A DNA stretch of 64,000 nucleotides from Pseudovirgaria hyperparasitica (lineage: Eukaryota; Ascomycota; Dothideomycetes; Acrospermales; Acrospermaceae): positions 628,941 through 692,940 of the forward strand of contig NW_022985556.1 of assembly GCF_010093815.1 (NCBI RefSeq). Reading direction: 5' to 3'. Numbering within the stretch: position 1 is the stretch's first letter; each line of letters starts with the position of its first letter. This document shows positions 13,445 through 24,766 of this stretch, piece after piece. Below the pieces are notes generated by a model that did not search any database, had not been told where the DNA came from, and worked only from the letters and a program-made list of their open reading frames with translations. Position numbers and translations under genes: made by a program.

Positions 13445-14586
13445 GCTAGTGTGACAAATAAATGAGAGAGTAGTTCCTTCCACATAGATTACTAAGTACA
13501 TAGTAAGTTTAGGGTAAGCCCATGACGCAAGGGACAATATGAGGGAAGTAGGTTGCGTTCAAACCGTAGATATTGGGCGTAGATGTGGGAGCCGGGGCTC
13601 GACAGCAATCGATTCAACTAAGAAGCGGTTGTGAACGTTGGCATTGAAGGAAGTGGGGAAGTATATCCATCCTTAAGGCATCTAAAACAACCCACACTAG
13701 AAAGGCTGGCAAGGCTAGTACTAGTGTAAGTCCTTATACCCACCATGAATGAACTTTGTGGCGCGTTAGATAAAGTGGCACAGCAAATAAATGGTAGAAC
13801 GATATCTGTATATCCGTCGTTCTCCTAGAACCTAACACACCTAGCACTTGTACACACGTATTCTTACTTCATCTTCCTATTTTGAGCTCTTCTATATATT
13901 TTTTTATAGATGAGTATATAAGAATATCAAGAGTCGATATAATAGACAAATGGATATATCTTATGTCGTTTATAAGTCTATCTTATGTCTATAAAGTCTC
14001 TATTAAGAGATAGAAAAATTTTCAAAAAATCTTAGAAGTTCCTAGAACATAGCCTATGTGAAAAATATTTACTAAATTTTTCCGTATTATGGTACTCTAT
14101 AAGTCTATATAAAATTATAATATGTGGACTCTTATAGAGAGGCATAGAAGTCCAAGAGACCTCTGAAATGGGGGTGGGCTGAGCACGCGTATGTGAAGAA
14201 AACAGCCAAAGAGTCAGATTGTATAGGAAGAACGACGAAAGGTTAAGGGCAACGACAGCTAGAGAGACCGTGGCAAGACATTGCTAATGTGCTTTGTGAT
14301 TTCTTGGGATGCGACTCCTCGGACGTTTACTAGACGATATACATACTTATGTGCCGTAATCTTCTTTCAGCAGGCTTATGTCTGTATGCAAAGTCAGTCT
14401 AGGCCTGCGAGATAGACTTCGATATGCCTCGAATGTGGAACTGACGGTAGGCGTGCAAATATGTGTACGGGGTATCATTGTGTTTGTGTGTTATAGGTAG
14501 GGTAATTACATACTTTTCCATTGCTACATGTCCTGCTTTTTTGTTGAGAGCTATACGTATATCTAAACTCAGATCGCTTGTTGTCA
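13445..14586. other. Intergenic DNA at the compartment border
   Basis: Mixed composition with a more AT-rich patch at about 13,870-14,150. No coding frame, RNA gene or repeat that I can support. It separates the repeat block from the first live gene. Confidence 0.5.
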
Positions 14587-15461
14587 TCATTTCGTATTTA
14601 GTTCGAAGGGGCCCGCGTTTGCTCTCAATTCCACGGGTTGTCCGTTGATGTAACCTCCGGTAGGCGCTGTAGGCGTCAATACTGGTGACTTGGGCTGGTC
14701 GTGCTCGGCCGTTCTGGGTTGCCAATAGGTATTACCGCCGGAGTAGTGGTGGTACGCTTGAGCATGCATGGCTCGTTGTTTGTCTGTGTGTGCGCGGCGC
14801 GAGCACCAAAACGTAGCACCGATGATTGTCGCGATGGCTAGAGAGGCTCCGACTCCAATACCGACACCAATGCCTAATTGGACGCCTTTGTTGTAGACCG
14901 GACATGTGGAGCTTTCGGCTGGTGCTATGGTAGGGCAGCTACTAATGGCAGGGCAGCTACTATTATTGGTTGGGGTAGGGCTCTGGCTCTGAGACCCAGT
15001 AGGAACTGGTGACTCTACCACTGCACAGTCGGACGGAGCAGTGAAAAACTGAGTGTCTCTTTCCGAAGTTTCGCGATCCATCTGGCCGCTGTCAAACCAT
15101 CCATAACTGGCTTGTTTGGCCATCTGAATATGGCAGGGAAAGGCCCATGCTGCAGTTACATTCAGAGTATGGGAGCCTTCTGCGGGCATATCAAGGAATT
15201 GAGCGACTAGAATACCGTTAGAAGCCTGGAATAAGCTCTTCTTAATAGAGAGTGACCTTGGTTGTTATCGCCACACCATAGGGTCATGACGTTCGGCTGG
15301 AAGCTTGAGATCCAGCTCAAGTTCACACGGTCCCCTTCTTGCAGGGCTGGCACCAAGCCGACCTTGGAAGGCCAATAGAAAACATCGAGATTTGTCCTGC
15401 CTAGGACTGGAAGTAGCAGATGAGAGGAGAATAGAACGAAGGACAAGAAGCACCTAAGCAT
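14587..15461 (-). CDS. Secreted/membrane-anchored Ser/Thr-rich protein, single TM
   Basis: Two exons (15461-15257 and 15206-14587) give 274 residues. The 50-nt intron (15207-15256) starts GTCACT, a weak donor, but has a textbook CTAAC branch site and a TAG acceptor, and it restores the frame. Residues 1-21 look like a signal peptide ending near VLG. The ectodomain contains WPSKVGLVPALQEGD and a Ser/Thr/Pro stalk with paired Cys. A glycine-rich transmembrane helix (GIGVGIGVGASLAIATIIGA) follows, then a basic Cys-Ser-Arg-Arg stop-transfer and a cytosolic tail. This layout is common in fungal cell-surface sensor-like proteins, but I recognise no named domain. It is divergent from the glycosyltransferase gene 600 bp away and is the first gene beside the repeat block. 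Confidence 0.75.
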
Positions 15462-16069
15462 GGCTGAGCGAGTGACTGTCGTGCAAGATACGAGGGCGGC
15501 AGCATCTTAATAACGTCTGGTCATCGTCCTGGCAATGTAACTCTGTAACTCTGGACAGTGGCTACATCCTGCAAGCTTGGGGCGCAGGCATCGTCTATTG
15601 TGTGGATAGACGCTGACCTTGCGGTTAAGAGAGAAGACTTCAGCGTTTGTTGTATCAGGACATGCACGGTATTCTATCTTGGGTAGGCAGACTGGGTTGT
15701 TTACTCAAATCTAGAGTAGCTCATTTATGTAGTGGCTAGACCGTAAGCAATATAGACTGGTGCGTTTGCTCACTACCGACGTAGTGATTGGACGTGTTGA
15801 CGCCCGTTCATTCTAGGCATCAGGCACCTAAGGGCATCAGGACCCATAAACGGCCCGGGCTGCGGCGTAAACAGCAGCATTGTAGATAGGTTGATCTGTC
15901 AAGTGGAGTGAGGATGCGGGCGCTTCTAAGCGGCTGACCAGGAGAATCGAGTGGTCTAGGCGGTACTGCAGACCCACCGATAGCCGGTCACTCAAGTATC
16001 ATCAATATCATCTCGTTCTTCTGCCCCCTTCCTCCAACCGCTCCTGTCCAGACGCAGATGTAAAACACC
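15462..16069. other. Divergent intergenic/promoter region
   Basis: About 600 bp between two genes read outward. It must hold both promoters. No clear TATA box was picked out. The last 60 bp before the plus-strand start are pyrimidine-rich, as fungal leaders often are. Confidence 0.5.
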
Positions 16070-17443
16070 ATGGTTCTTGCGAGACTCACATCGAAGCCGG
16101 CCTTACTCGTGCTACCTGTCTTGCTCTTGTTCATCATTGCCTACCACCTCTCGTCAAATCATCATTTCCCTACCCCTACCATACCTCAGCTCTCTGTCCC
16201 ACGCCACTGCTCTCCAAACCTAGCCAGATTGCAACAGCTGAAGCTGTCCGCAGAGATAAACTACGGTCGCGCTGCTATAAACGTTCGTTATGCTGCCTCC
16301 ACATCGCAACCCGAACAATTTCAGCTCCCGCTTCCTGAATTCAACAAGATGCGGGTGCATGAACATGTGGAGGGAAGTGAACCTCCTCAATGCCCAGAGC
16401 CTTTCATGCTAAGCTACGACACTCCGCCGCCGCCACCTGACCTCTCCCACATCATTTTTGGCGCCGCGACGACGATCGATCGATTGGAGGCCTCGTTCTA
16501 TGATTTTGCTCATTGGATAAGTGGCACAAATGCTCTGCTCTATGCAATCCTTGAGCCAGCAGCCGCGCCCGATATCGAGCGTTTGAAAGAGAGAGCAAAG
16601 TCAATGGGATTCCGACTCACTGTGGAAGAATCAGAATTGGACTGGCATCGACGCTATTTCACCCTTACGCGGCGCTTCTATGAACATCACACGAGCACCA
16701 CCAAGTGGGGTATAATAATTGACGACGATACCTTTTTCATCTCGCCTACCCGCCTATCATCTTTCCTGGCCTCCTTTGACCATACGCAAAAATATTACAT
16801 CGGGGGTGTGACTGAAGACTTCGGACAGATTAAGAACTTTGGTATTTTTGGATATGGCGGTGCGTCGAACATCTTATCAATTCCATTATTGGCAGAGTTG
16901 AACGGTCTATACGACGTGTGTGTTAAGGAAGAGACTGGTGGAGACATCATGCTCGCTAGGTGCCTTTATGGGCACACCGGAACCAAGCTGACAATGGAAC
17001 ACCGATTACATCAATTCGACATGAACGGAGATCTTTCAGGAATTTACGAGTCCGGTCGCCGCCGGCCCCAAATGCTTTCAGTGCACCATTGGAAATCGTG
17101 GCATCAAGCAAATATGACCAACATGGCTGCGGTGTCATCAGTCTGCGGCGATGAATGTTTGCTTCAGCGCTTCAAGTTTGCCGATGGTTGGTGGTTAACC
17201 AATGGCTACTCCCTCGTTAAGTACAGCAAAGATCTCTCGCTAGACGATGTTACGATCGAACACACGTGGAGAGAGAATGGAGACTACTGGCACAGCTTCG
17301 ATCCACTGCGGCCAAAAGACGAGGGAAAGACATCTTTGAGACTGGAGCTTGTGGAAAGGACGGAGAATAGTGTTTCTCAATTCTACGTGCAAAGGAAGGA
17401 GGGACTCGACCATGTATTTGAGATGGTCTGGACGACGACGTAA
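16070..17443 (+). CDS. Fringe-like (GT31-type) glycosyltransferase, type II membrane protein
   Basis: A single exon of 457 residues. Residues about 11-29 form an uncleaved signal anchor, predicting a type II Golgi/ER membrane enzyme with its catalytic domain in the lumen. The segment GIIIDDDTFFI contains the DDD metal/nucleotide-sugar site at residues 218-220. It is followed by YYIGGVTED and FGYGGASNILS, the Gly-rich pattern of fringe-type transferases, and by an EETGGDIMLARCLYGHTG segment. Fringe-like enzymes transfer a sugar from a nucleotide sugar to a glycan; donor and acceptor cannot be told here. The start ATG sits in a good context (AAACACCATGG). Fungi carry many diverged members of this group, so the family call is firmer than the function. 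Confidence 0.85.
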   Translation: MVLARLTSKPALLVLPVLLLFIIAYHLSSNHHFPTPTIPQLSVPRHCSPNLARLQQLKLSAEINYGRAAINVRYAASTSQPEQFQLPLPEFNKMRVHEHVEGSEPPQCPEPFMLSYDTPPPPPDLSHIIFGAATTIDRLEASFYDFAHWISGTNALLYAILEPAAAPDIERLKERAKSMGFRLTVEESELDWHRRYFTLTRRFYEHHTSTTKWGIIIDDDTFFISPTRLSSFLASFDHTQKYYIGGVTEDFGQIKNFGIFGYGGASNILSIPLLAELNGLYDVCVKEETGGDIMLARCLYGHTGTKLTMEHRLHQFDMNGDLSGIYESGRRRPQMLSVHHWKSWHQANMTNMAAVSSVCGDECLLQRFKFADGWWLTNGYSLVKYSKDLSLDDVTIEHTWRENGDYWHSFDPLRPKDEGKTSLRLELVERTENSVSQFYVQRKEGLDHVFEMVWTTT

Positions 17444-19254
17444 AACCACGAAACTAGCACTTACTGTTCTTTCTGCCTATTCATTGGTATAGATATCCCA
17501 CGGAGATGCTTATCCACATTCAAGACGTCAAAACAAACCTCGTCTTACAACCGAATGCTTCGGTGAAAGGCATTGTGCACTATTTCTCGACTAAAGATTT
17601 GGACCACCCGCTCCCGTATTAGCCTTACCGGGCGGGAGACGCTGGACGTTCCACTAACTCTTCATATTTCTCCTTTTTACACTGTTACATGTTCGGGTGT
17701 TGTGCGAATTGCTTGTATTCTTGTGCCATCTATTATGCGATGGCAGCAACTTATAACGTTGGAAGCTTCAATGCTTCATACAGCGCAAGAAATCCTGAGA
17801 GGCCCCTCGAATCTTGTAGTTCGATATCTCGCTTCGAAAGTATCTGTAAGCAATACGCAAGCATAGAAGTCAGTCCTCTTCGCCGGCTTTACTCGTGATC
17901 TAAACACATGATACAACATCTCGTCAATGCGACAGACACTATTACCCGCCGCCAGGCTTGCAGGTCAGAATGCTAGCATATTACAGTCACATGATAGCTT
18001 TGCGTTGCATCCACATCCGCTTTTCCGGTTGAAATTATCGTTTATCATTTTCTGAAAAAAAAATAGACCAGCTTTCTGATAGTAACCGATTGGCTCTGAC
18101 ACCTAGGATCAACCCTCACCGCTGGCACTGCGGCGGGCAACCAAGCAAACAAGCAAACAAGCAAACAAACAAACCAAAAATATCGCAGAGGTCAAAAGGA
18201 TACACCAAATCCAATCATCCATCTCGCCGTCTCCTCTCTGCGCCACAGCCACACACATGCCACCCACCAAATCACAGAAACAATACGGCAAATGCTCTCC
18301 ACACAAGTCCTGAGTTCCCCGGCAAACACAGAGGGCCACAGCCACAGCCACAGCCACAGCCACAGCCACAGCCACAGCCACAGCCAGCCTTGTAGACAAA
18401 CGAATTTCCACAAACGCACGCGCCATGCACAACGACGAACACACCGCCGCACGCGCTGTGCAATGAATACAATGCAGCACAGTCCATCGTCGTAAATGTA
18501 AAACGCAAAACGCGACACATCCCCCACGCACGAAGGGAGGGGTGAGGGGTGAGGGGTGAGGGGTAATCAACGAGTCCATGACGCGGGTTTTTTTTACCAA
18601 AAAAAAAAAAAAAAACCGTCAAGGGCCCATCCCTGCCCGAAAAAAAATTCAGATCACGTTGTAATCATGTACAAGAATCAAGGAGACAGCGAGCAGCATG
18701 TGCAACAGCAAGCTCTGCAACTCATGTGGCGACGCTGTAGTGTCCGGAAATGCACAAACAAGACGCTATTCTTTTTCGAGAAGAACTGCGTCTGTGTGTG
18801 TCCGTGTGTACATACCATGTGCGCCTACGGATATCCTGCTCTTACGTATAGATTGGGAAAAATCCCCAAAGCCGCCTTCCTCAAACCCCCCACACAGACA
18901 ATCATGTTTCTGTATACAACCAGGCACTCCGATGGTTTGCGTGACTGGCAGTATGGGTCCAGTAATCATGAATGTAACTGTACAGTCGTCAAGCACACTT
19001 TGCATTGAAACAGCACAGTGTAGATTTCTCATTTCAGAGTCTCTGCAGCAAGACGAAAGTCGGAGGAAGGCGAACGAAGAGCCAAAATTTCAACGGAGGT
19101 CCGGGTTCGCTTGCTATGCTATTAGCTTTGAGTCGCACCCGACTAAGCTGGCTACCTGTCTATTGCCGGTTGGGGCGCGGAAGTAGTTCGTAAATGTTGG
19201 TTAAATTAAGGTATATCTGCTTATGGGATGTGATACCATTCCTTGTCTCGAAAT
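17444..19254. other. Long convergent intergenic region with simple repeats
   Basis: About 1.8 kb between the 3' ends of two converging genes. It contains an AAGCAAAC-type repeat (about 18,140-18,175), the CCACAG tract, a GAGGGGT tract (18537-18564, four copies), and an 8-T/17-A hairpin-like pair (18588-18595 and 18599-18615). Open frames here are short and repeat-driven; I support none as genes. Confidence 0.5.
18336..18383. repeat. CCACAG hexanucleotide repeat, eight copies
   Basis: Eight perfect tandem copies of CCACAG in non-coding DNA. Six-base units keep frames open in all registers, which explains the His-Ser, Pro-Gln and Val-Ala-type artificial frames across it. Confidence 0.95.
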
Positions 19255-20189
19255 CTAAGGCAAACAAGTCAACAAGCTCTTTAATTTCTCCAACACAATT
19301 TCCTGCCGACGAGCGTCCACTGTCGTCCTGTCCTTCGCATCTCCCGGGCTCACACTGACGAAACAGCCTTTGTCAAGAACCGTCTTCTCCCTCGGCAATC
19401 TTCCGTCGTTGTTACATGTCACGACGTCCTTGTTCCAAACCAAGCCGACATTGATCCTACTAAGCACGAACTTGAAATCACTGATATCATTGCACTTCTT
19501 GTTGACTTTCGGGAAATTAACATTCAAAAAAACGTTCTCTGGAAGATACGGGGCTCCTGACGCGATGACCGCATCTGTGAGGTTCATCGCCAGATCAGCG
19601 TAGATCTTGCTGTAAAGTGGCGTGGCGGCGTTGAATGCTGTTCGGTGTCCAGTGCTGCCACTGAATGCGATGGCCGGGATACCTTGCTTAACGGCTTCAA
19701 TTGCTGCACCGATGGTTCCAGAGAAAGGAATCTGGAGTTCGATGTTGGTTCCAACATTTGGGCCTGTTACGGCGAGCTCAGGGGCGCCGCCGAGTTCACG
19801 AGGCGAGACGGTGGCGATACCGTATTTCATTGCCGTGACAGGATAGGAGTTAACGTAGTTCAGGCGCGAGTTATTTGGGTCTGCGCCGACGGGACCAGAG
19901 TTTGCAGGGCAGGAATTGAATTCGCAGGGTTTGATGCGAGGGGTCGGTGGTTTGTCAGACGAGCCTGCTGAATGTGAGCATACAGAGTTCAACGATCAAG
20001 GACGTGCAATGACATACTGCTTCCAGATTGGTTGTCAGCGGGACCTGACAGGACGACGCTGTGGCTCGCTGCGTTCAGTACTTCGTTGAAGACACGGATG
20101 TTCTTCTCAGCCCAGCCGTCATCATTAGATTGCACGATGCGAATTGCGCCAGCAGCGATGGGGAGGATGGCGATAATAATGGAGCGCAT
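19255..20189 (-). CDS. SurE-family 5'-nucleotidase/phosphatase
   Basis: Two exons (20189-20018, 19967-19255) give 294 residues. The 50-nt intron (19968-20017) starts GTATGT and ends TTCAG, with a CTCAC branch site. The join yields NQSGSTGSS, the expected NQSG motif of SurE. Seen motifs are NDDGW at residues 22-26 (metal-binding Asp-Asp), NQSG at 53-56, SGTIGAAIEA in the core, and a C-terminal VSPGDAKDRTTV. SurE enzymes are metal-dependent phosphatases acting on nucleotides and other phosphomonoesters. The N-terminus (MRSIIIAILPIAAGA) is hydrophobic and could be a signal peptide, suggesting secretion as in many fungal SurE-like proteins, but it directly adjoins the first beta strand. It ends about 1.8 kb from the converging glycosyltransferase gene. 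Confidence 0.88.
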
Positions 20190-20838
20190 GGCGACAGAGC
20201 CTGGGAGCGAGAAGACGTCGGTGACTGAGGCTCAAGCGACAGAAGGCAAGGCTGGCGGCTGGCTGATTGATATGCGCGATATTCAACCTCTTAAATGAAT
20301 GTTGATAGTGGATCTCTTAAGACAAAGCCAGATTTAGTCGCTACCCCGGACGGACGTGGGGTGGGAGTGGCTGGAAGCAATGCCCACGACCACGTTCCCG
20401 GAACTAGAGGGAAAGCGGCAGGTCGATCTGCCGTGAGCCATAATTTGCTGGTAACATATTCATGACAGGCCGTGAGAGGCTCCAGTGAGGATGATCTGCC
20501 TTTCGCTTAAAAAGCTTGCAATGTCGTTTGTGGGCCACTTGACGTCGAGAGCTTACACCCAGGCCGTTTCTAAAGAGATATGCCGAGACGCTATTGAAGC
20601 AAAGTTGGAGTGTCGAATGTCGGGGGCACAGATAGAGATCCGTGCGAGTTTTACCATCTTCGAGCAGGACTGTAGAATCATGCATCCCACGCGGAATATG
20701 TCATAGGAATGAGATCTGCCGACCGTCATTCGGTCTCTGGGTTACAAGTCTCTGCAGCAATGGGTGCATGAAGTCACGAAAGCACTCGGTGCATACACGT
20801 GCTTTATGGAAGTACTATGATGGTTCCATGAGGTTTCA
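20190..20838. other. Intergenic region upstream of the SurE gene
   Basis: About 650 bp between two minus-strand genes. It holds the SurE promoter and the 3' end of the neighbouring gene. No RNA gene or repeat seen; the frames present look accidental. Confidence 0.45.
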
Positions 20839-22000
20839 CTATCTTCTGCTGCGGATTTTCGGTTTTTTGTCTCTTTTGGAGAATCTCGTAGTGCGCTTTG
20901 GCGGTGTATTTTGAGGGCCATCCTCCGAAGATATCTTCTTTGGCAAAATCTTCTTTACCGCACCCATCTTTGGTGGGCCCCTCTTTGGTGGACCTTTCTT
21001 TGCAAATGTCCTCTCTGGCGCGGCCTTCCTCGTGCCTAGGCTGGCTTTAGCCTCTGGTTGTCGCTGGTTCTATGAGAAATCTGTGTTTCTCTGATAACCT
21101 CGCACTACGACGAGGTTGCTGAACAGCTTGTTCAACGGCTGGACTAGTGCCCCTGGCCTTCGTGGACTGAGTATTATTAACAACTTCTACCCCCACTCTG
21201 CCTTGCTCCAGAGATTCGACACGACTAGCAGTCGCGCGGGCCTTGCGACTTTTCCGAGAGACCTGCAGTTTCACCTCCGCACCTGGGCTAGCACGCTTCT
21301 TTGTGTGGGCTGTAGTTTGCGGCGACAACCTCATGGACATAATACCCTGTTGTTCAGCTTTCACAGAGGCTGGGACGTTTGAAGAAGAGGGTGCCACTAC
21401 GATGGAAGCCGTGGCGCTTGCCACCTCCGCCTTGATAAGCGGGACCTGTTCCTGTATCCAATTTACTAGAGGCTGACGGTGTGCGTATCCTTTTATCATG
21501 TCGCAGAAATTCTGCGTTCTGATGAGGTATCTCTTGATGGCCTGTTCCCGAGTCTCGACACGTTCGAGCTCTCGGGTCACCATATCCAGCCTGTTGGACT
21601 TCCAAGTGCTTACCGTTGCAGACTGGTCGGATTTTGGTGCTACATTTGTCTCTGATGCTTGTATGGCTAGATCCACGGTCCGGCGCTTCGAGGCCAGTTC
21701 TTCTGACCGTGCGTGCCTACGTGACTCTGAAGACTCGAGTGAGTCGATAGTCTCGGAAAGGTAAAGAATATTGGAAGAGTCTAAATGGTGCCTCTCTTTG
21801 TCGAACAGCCTGAGTGTCTTAACTGAGGGCTTCAAAAAGCCAAGCTCCTTCTGCTCCCAACCCAAGCATCCAGACGAGGTGCTTAGCAGATCTTGCTTGT
21901 AGATATCCTGTATCAGATGTAAGGTCTCTTTCAGACATGCGGTACGCTGCAGATAGTCTTCCATGACGCGCGTGTAGTATTCAAAACGAATTATTGGCAT
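20839..22000 (-). CDS. Basic coiled-coil protein of unknown function (3' structure uncertain)
   Basis: An uninterrupted frame from ATG 22000 to a stop at 21047-21049 encodes 317 residues. It is rich in charged helices (residues about 60-175, coiled-coil-like) and becomes strongly basic toward the end, with RKSRKARA and RRSARLSEK, which suggests a nuclear or DNA-associated protein. Past that stop a second frame shifted by one base stays open to 20839 and encodes a very basic Lys/Pro-rich tail (KRGPPKMG, PPKRTTRFSKRDKK). The two are probably one gene, joined by an intron ending at the TCTCATAG acceptor near 21,070, or broken by a frameshift; no donor is convincing. It may also be the continuation of the small reading block at 22,121-22,781. 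No known domain recognised. Confidence 0.55.
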
Positions 22001-22120
22001 CCTTAGGCCGTTCTATAAAATAAGGGAACTCCAGTTACGGCGTTGACTGAAAATGTTTAGTTCTCGTTTGGGGTCGACAACATCTTCTCGTACAAATTGC
22101 TGTTCTTTGCGGAATTGTTT

Positions 22121-22781
22121 TCAGTGATACAACTGCGTACGATATATGTCAATTGAGCTTGGCTGTCGGTAGTCGTAGAAGAATGCCAGTACTCCTTGGG
22201 TCGATTCGGCAGTTTGTATTTCGAAATCTAGATTCTCTATCGGAAAAATCGGACGACCACCATCTTTCAACAACTCATTGTATGCAATCTCCTCTTGGTT
22301 CAGGGCATACTGGCAGGGTGGTTCGTCGATGGTCGAACCGGTAGAAGCTGTTGATGAGAGCGAGGCTGCCTGTATAAAATTTGTAAGCAAGGTTTGAACG
22401 AGAGCTAGAGGAAGATATGACGGTTTGAAAACTTGCCTGAAGCAGCGCGTAAGTTGTGAGGAAGTCGAGATGAGGGTTCAACCGTTTCTAGTGATAAGAA
22501 ACGAGCTGTGAGGTTCATCACATCGACCGGTTTCGTATTCAGCTTCTTGTTTAAGCGGGCTGATGCGGCCCTGAATGGAGGTCAGAGATGCATTGACTAT
22601 AAGATCTATACACCCACAATAGTCGATCTTTAAACACAAGCGGAAACGGGAATAAGCTCTCAGGATCCCGGACGATGAACTCATGATGTACGCCCTGCGA
22701 GGTCGAGGCAAGATAGGTCTCGAGCTCATCATCTGTCAAAGCGAACACGTCGCGTGCGTAGAGCAGTTCGACTGCTGGCAT
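22121..22781 (-). CDS. Hypothetical protein; possible N-terminal part of the coiled-coil gene
   Basis: Three exons (22781-22618, 22570-22437, 22365-22121) give 180 residues and a stop. Intron 1 (47 nt) starts GTGGGT, has a CTGAC branch site and ends TTCAG. Intron 2 (71 nt) starts GCAAGT, a GC-AG intron, and ends GGCAG. The protein starts MPAVELLYARDVFALTDDELETYL in two blocks that resemble a conserved fungal N-terminus, but I recognise no domain. Only 120 bp separate its stop from the ATG of the coiled-coil frame on the same strand. A donor GTATCA just before the stop and an AAG acceptor at that ATG would join them in phase, so the two may be one gene. Confidence 0.55.
22366..22436 (-). other. 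GC-AG intron
   Basis: The boundary reads TTCAG|GCAAGT on the minus strand, the classic compensated GC donor. No GT donor nearby keeps the frame. Splicing to the second of two AG sites (ACAGGCAG) restores the reading phase. Confidence 0.6.
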
Positions 22782-24766
22782 GCTTTGGAGTAGGTCAGGA
22801 TATCCGAAAGGTGTGCAGGTGGCCGAGAGAGTGCAGAGGCGAAAGCTGCATCGTGATGTAGACTGATGGAAGCGCTAGATTAGGCATGTTGATGTTCTAG
22901 GATTTGTTCGTTACAGACATAGATCTCGCCGGTCAGACAAAATCACGAAGACGACAAAGGCATCGTGAAAGCACGCAACTGGTTACAAGCATCCGCCGTT
23001 CACGTTGCAGCGACTAATTAATTATAGCGCTCTATTCAGATGTAGGCTAACGTACAGTTCCAGGAAAACTGAGACCAGTGGCGGTCCAGATCTCTCATTG
23101 GCCGGATCAAAGAAACTCAGTGGGGCTTGTTTGCCCGTTTTCCAGAAAATCTCACCGCTTGCGTAAAGCGGACTCGCGTCCGAAATCTTGTCATTTGTTT
23201 AGCCGTTGCCTTGTTCATAGTACTCAATCGGTCATGTTCACCCTATCATCTTGTCGTTCTCGGGACTTTTGCAAGCTCAGGTACCTTCTGCGTTAGAGTC
23301 GGGTATGATATAGGTAGTGCCTCATACTAAGCGCGTCAGTAGCCAGTCTCCTACCACCTGCCGCTGGAATCCTTATAAGACCGTGAGATGCAGCAATCAG
23401 GGCAGTGTTCAAGAAGCCCTGACATCTCAACAAGCCTCCTTCCTCTACCGGACTCCTTTCGGGGTAAAATGAAGATTTATACGACTAACAATAAATTTCC
23501 ATTTGCAAGCAACGTATCTAGCATCGAACTCCCTCGATTACTACAGCAGACTTACGATGGGCGGGATCCTGTTCCGTCATGCAAGGTGTATTGGCTGGTT
23601 TGGGTTGATAGCCATAGGAGCTCTCTTACAACTGTATCATAGAGAAAGCCAATGTAGTCCCCCCAACTATGTCCTGGACACGTACTCGAGAGTCAGACAG
23701 TAACACCAGTCCCACCAACCATTGTTGTACTTTAGGGTGCTTCATATTCAGATTCACAGTCCATATCCTGCTGCTAGCGCTTCATCGATCATCAATCGCA
23801 CATCGAAACCAGCGTAAGCGTCAGTATTCAGACCGACATACGAAGGGCAATGACTGCTGGTATCAAGGAAGATTCTGACATCTAACACTTTTGTCTTCTC
23901 ACATTCATTGAATAACTTACTCTGAGGGCTTACTATGTATGTATGTTACTCTCCGTCCGTTTCGTTGGCGCTGGAAGTCCTCTACATGCATTCACACGCG
24001 TTTGGGGTTAGAGTGAACTAAACTAGTCAGTCACTCCATGCATCCTGCTCTCTCCTGTCCTCCCGTGCCCCCGAAGAGCTTATTACTGCTCAATGATCCA
24101 CCGCATAACGCAGCGTATGGATCCCATACCACCTAAACTACACTCGTCACAAGTCCTTAGAATGTATCCTACACTGTCGGATGGGTGATAGATTAAGGTG
24201 GGCTATATATCTTTACTGTAAGCTACAAGCTGCTTGAAATAGGTCAGAAGGTGAAGTGGGATTCATGCGCTATATACCGTTGCGATTGCGATTGCGTACG
24301 AGAGGGTATTGGGGTAATGTGGTGTTTGTGGATAGGGAAAGATAGATTCGTTTTCGTTTCACTGTGTTATATAATCGGGCGAGATATTGTTGCTTGGGAT
24401 GAGTAATTTCGGTGTGTCGGAAACAGCGTGATTGTTGTGCCTGGCTGCTTATGTGTGTAATTGTTGAACGAAAAGTGATGTATGTGTTCCGTGAAGAGTG
24501 CCGACAAAGAAGACAAGAAAAAGAAAGAATTTCGTGGTAGCCATGACTAAAAACTGCACAGCATTTACAAAAGTCTTTCTTTGGATGTTACAATCCTCGC
24601 TAGTATGACGATCTCATGACTTCCCAAACATTACACCGATATATTCGTGAACTGACCGAAAAGAGCCCTTTCTGTATCCATCATTTGAGAGAAGATACTG
24701 TGGCGATCTACACCATAATTGTATTTTTTTTTTCCATTGTGAGATCACTTCTTCTCATTTTGTGCC
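22782..24766. other. Long intergenic region
   Basis: Nearly 2 kb without a supported gene. The strand-plus frames at about 23,080-23,880 are short, overlap in several registers and show no recognisable family. It contains the promoter of the gene starting at 22781 and the 3' region of the giant gene. Confidence 0.45.

Noticed and set aside
18090-18622. Several overlapping open frames on both strands
   Set aside because: They are kept open by the six-base CCACAG repeat and other simple tracts and have no family features.
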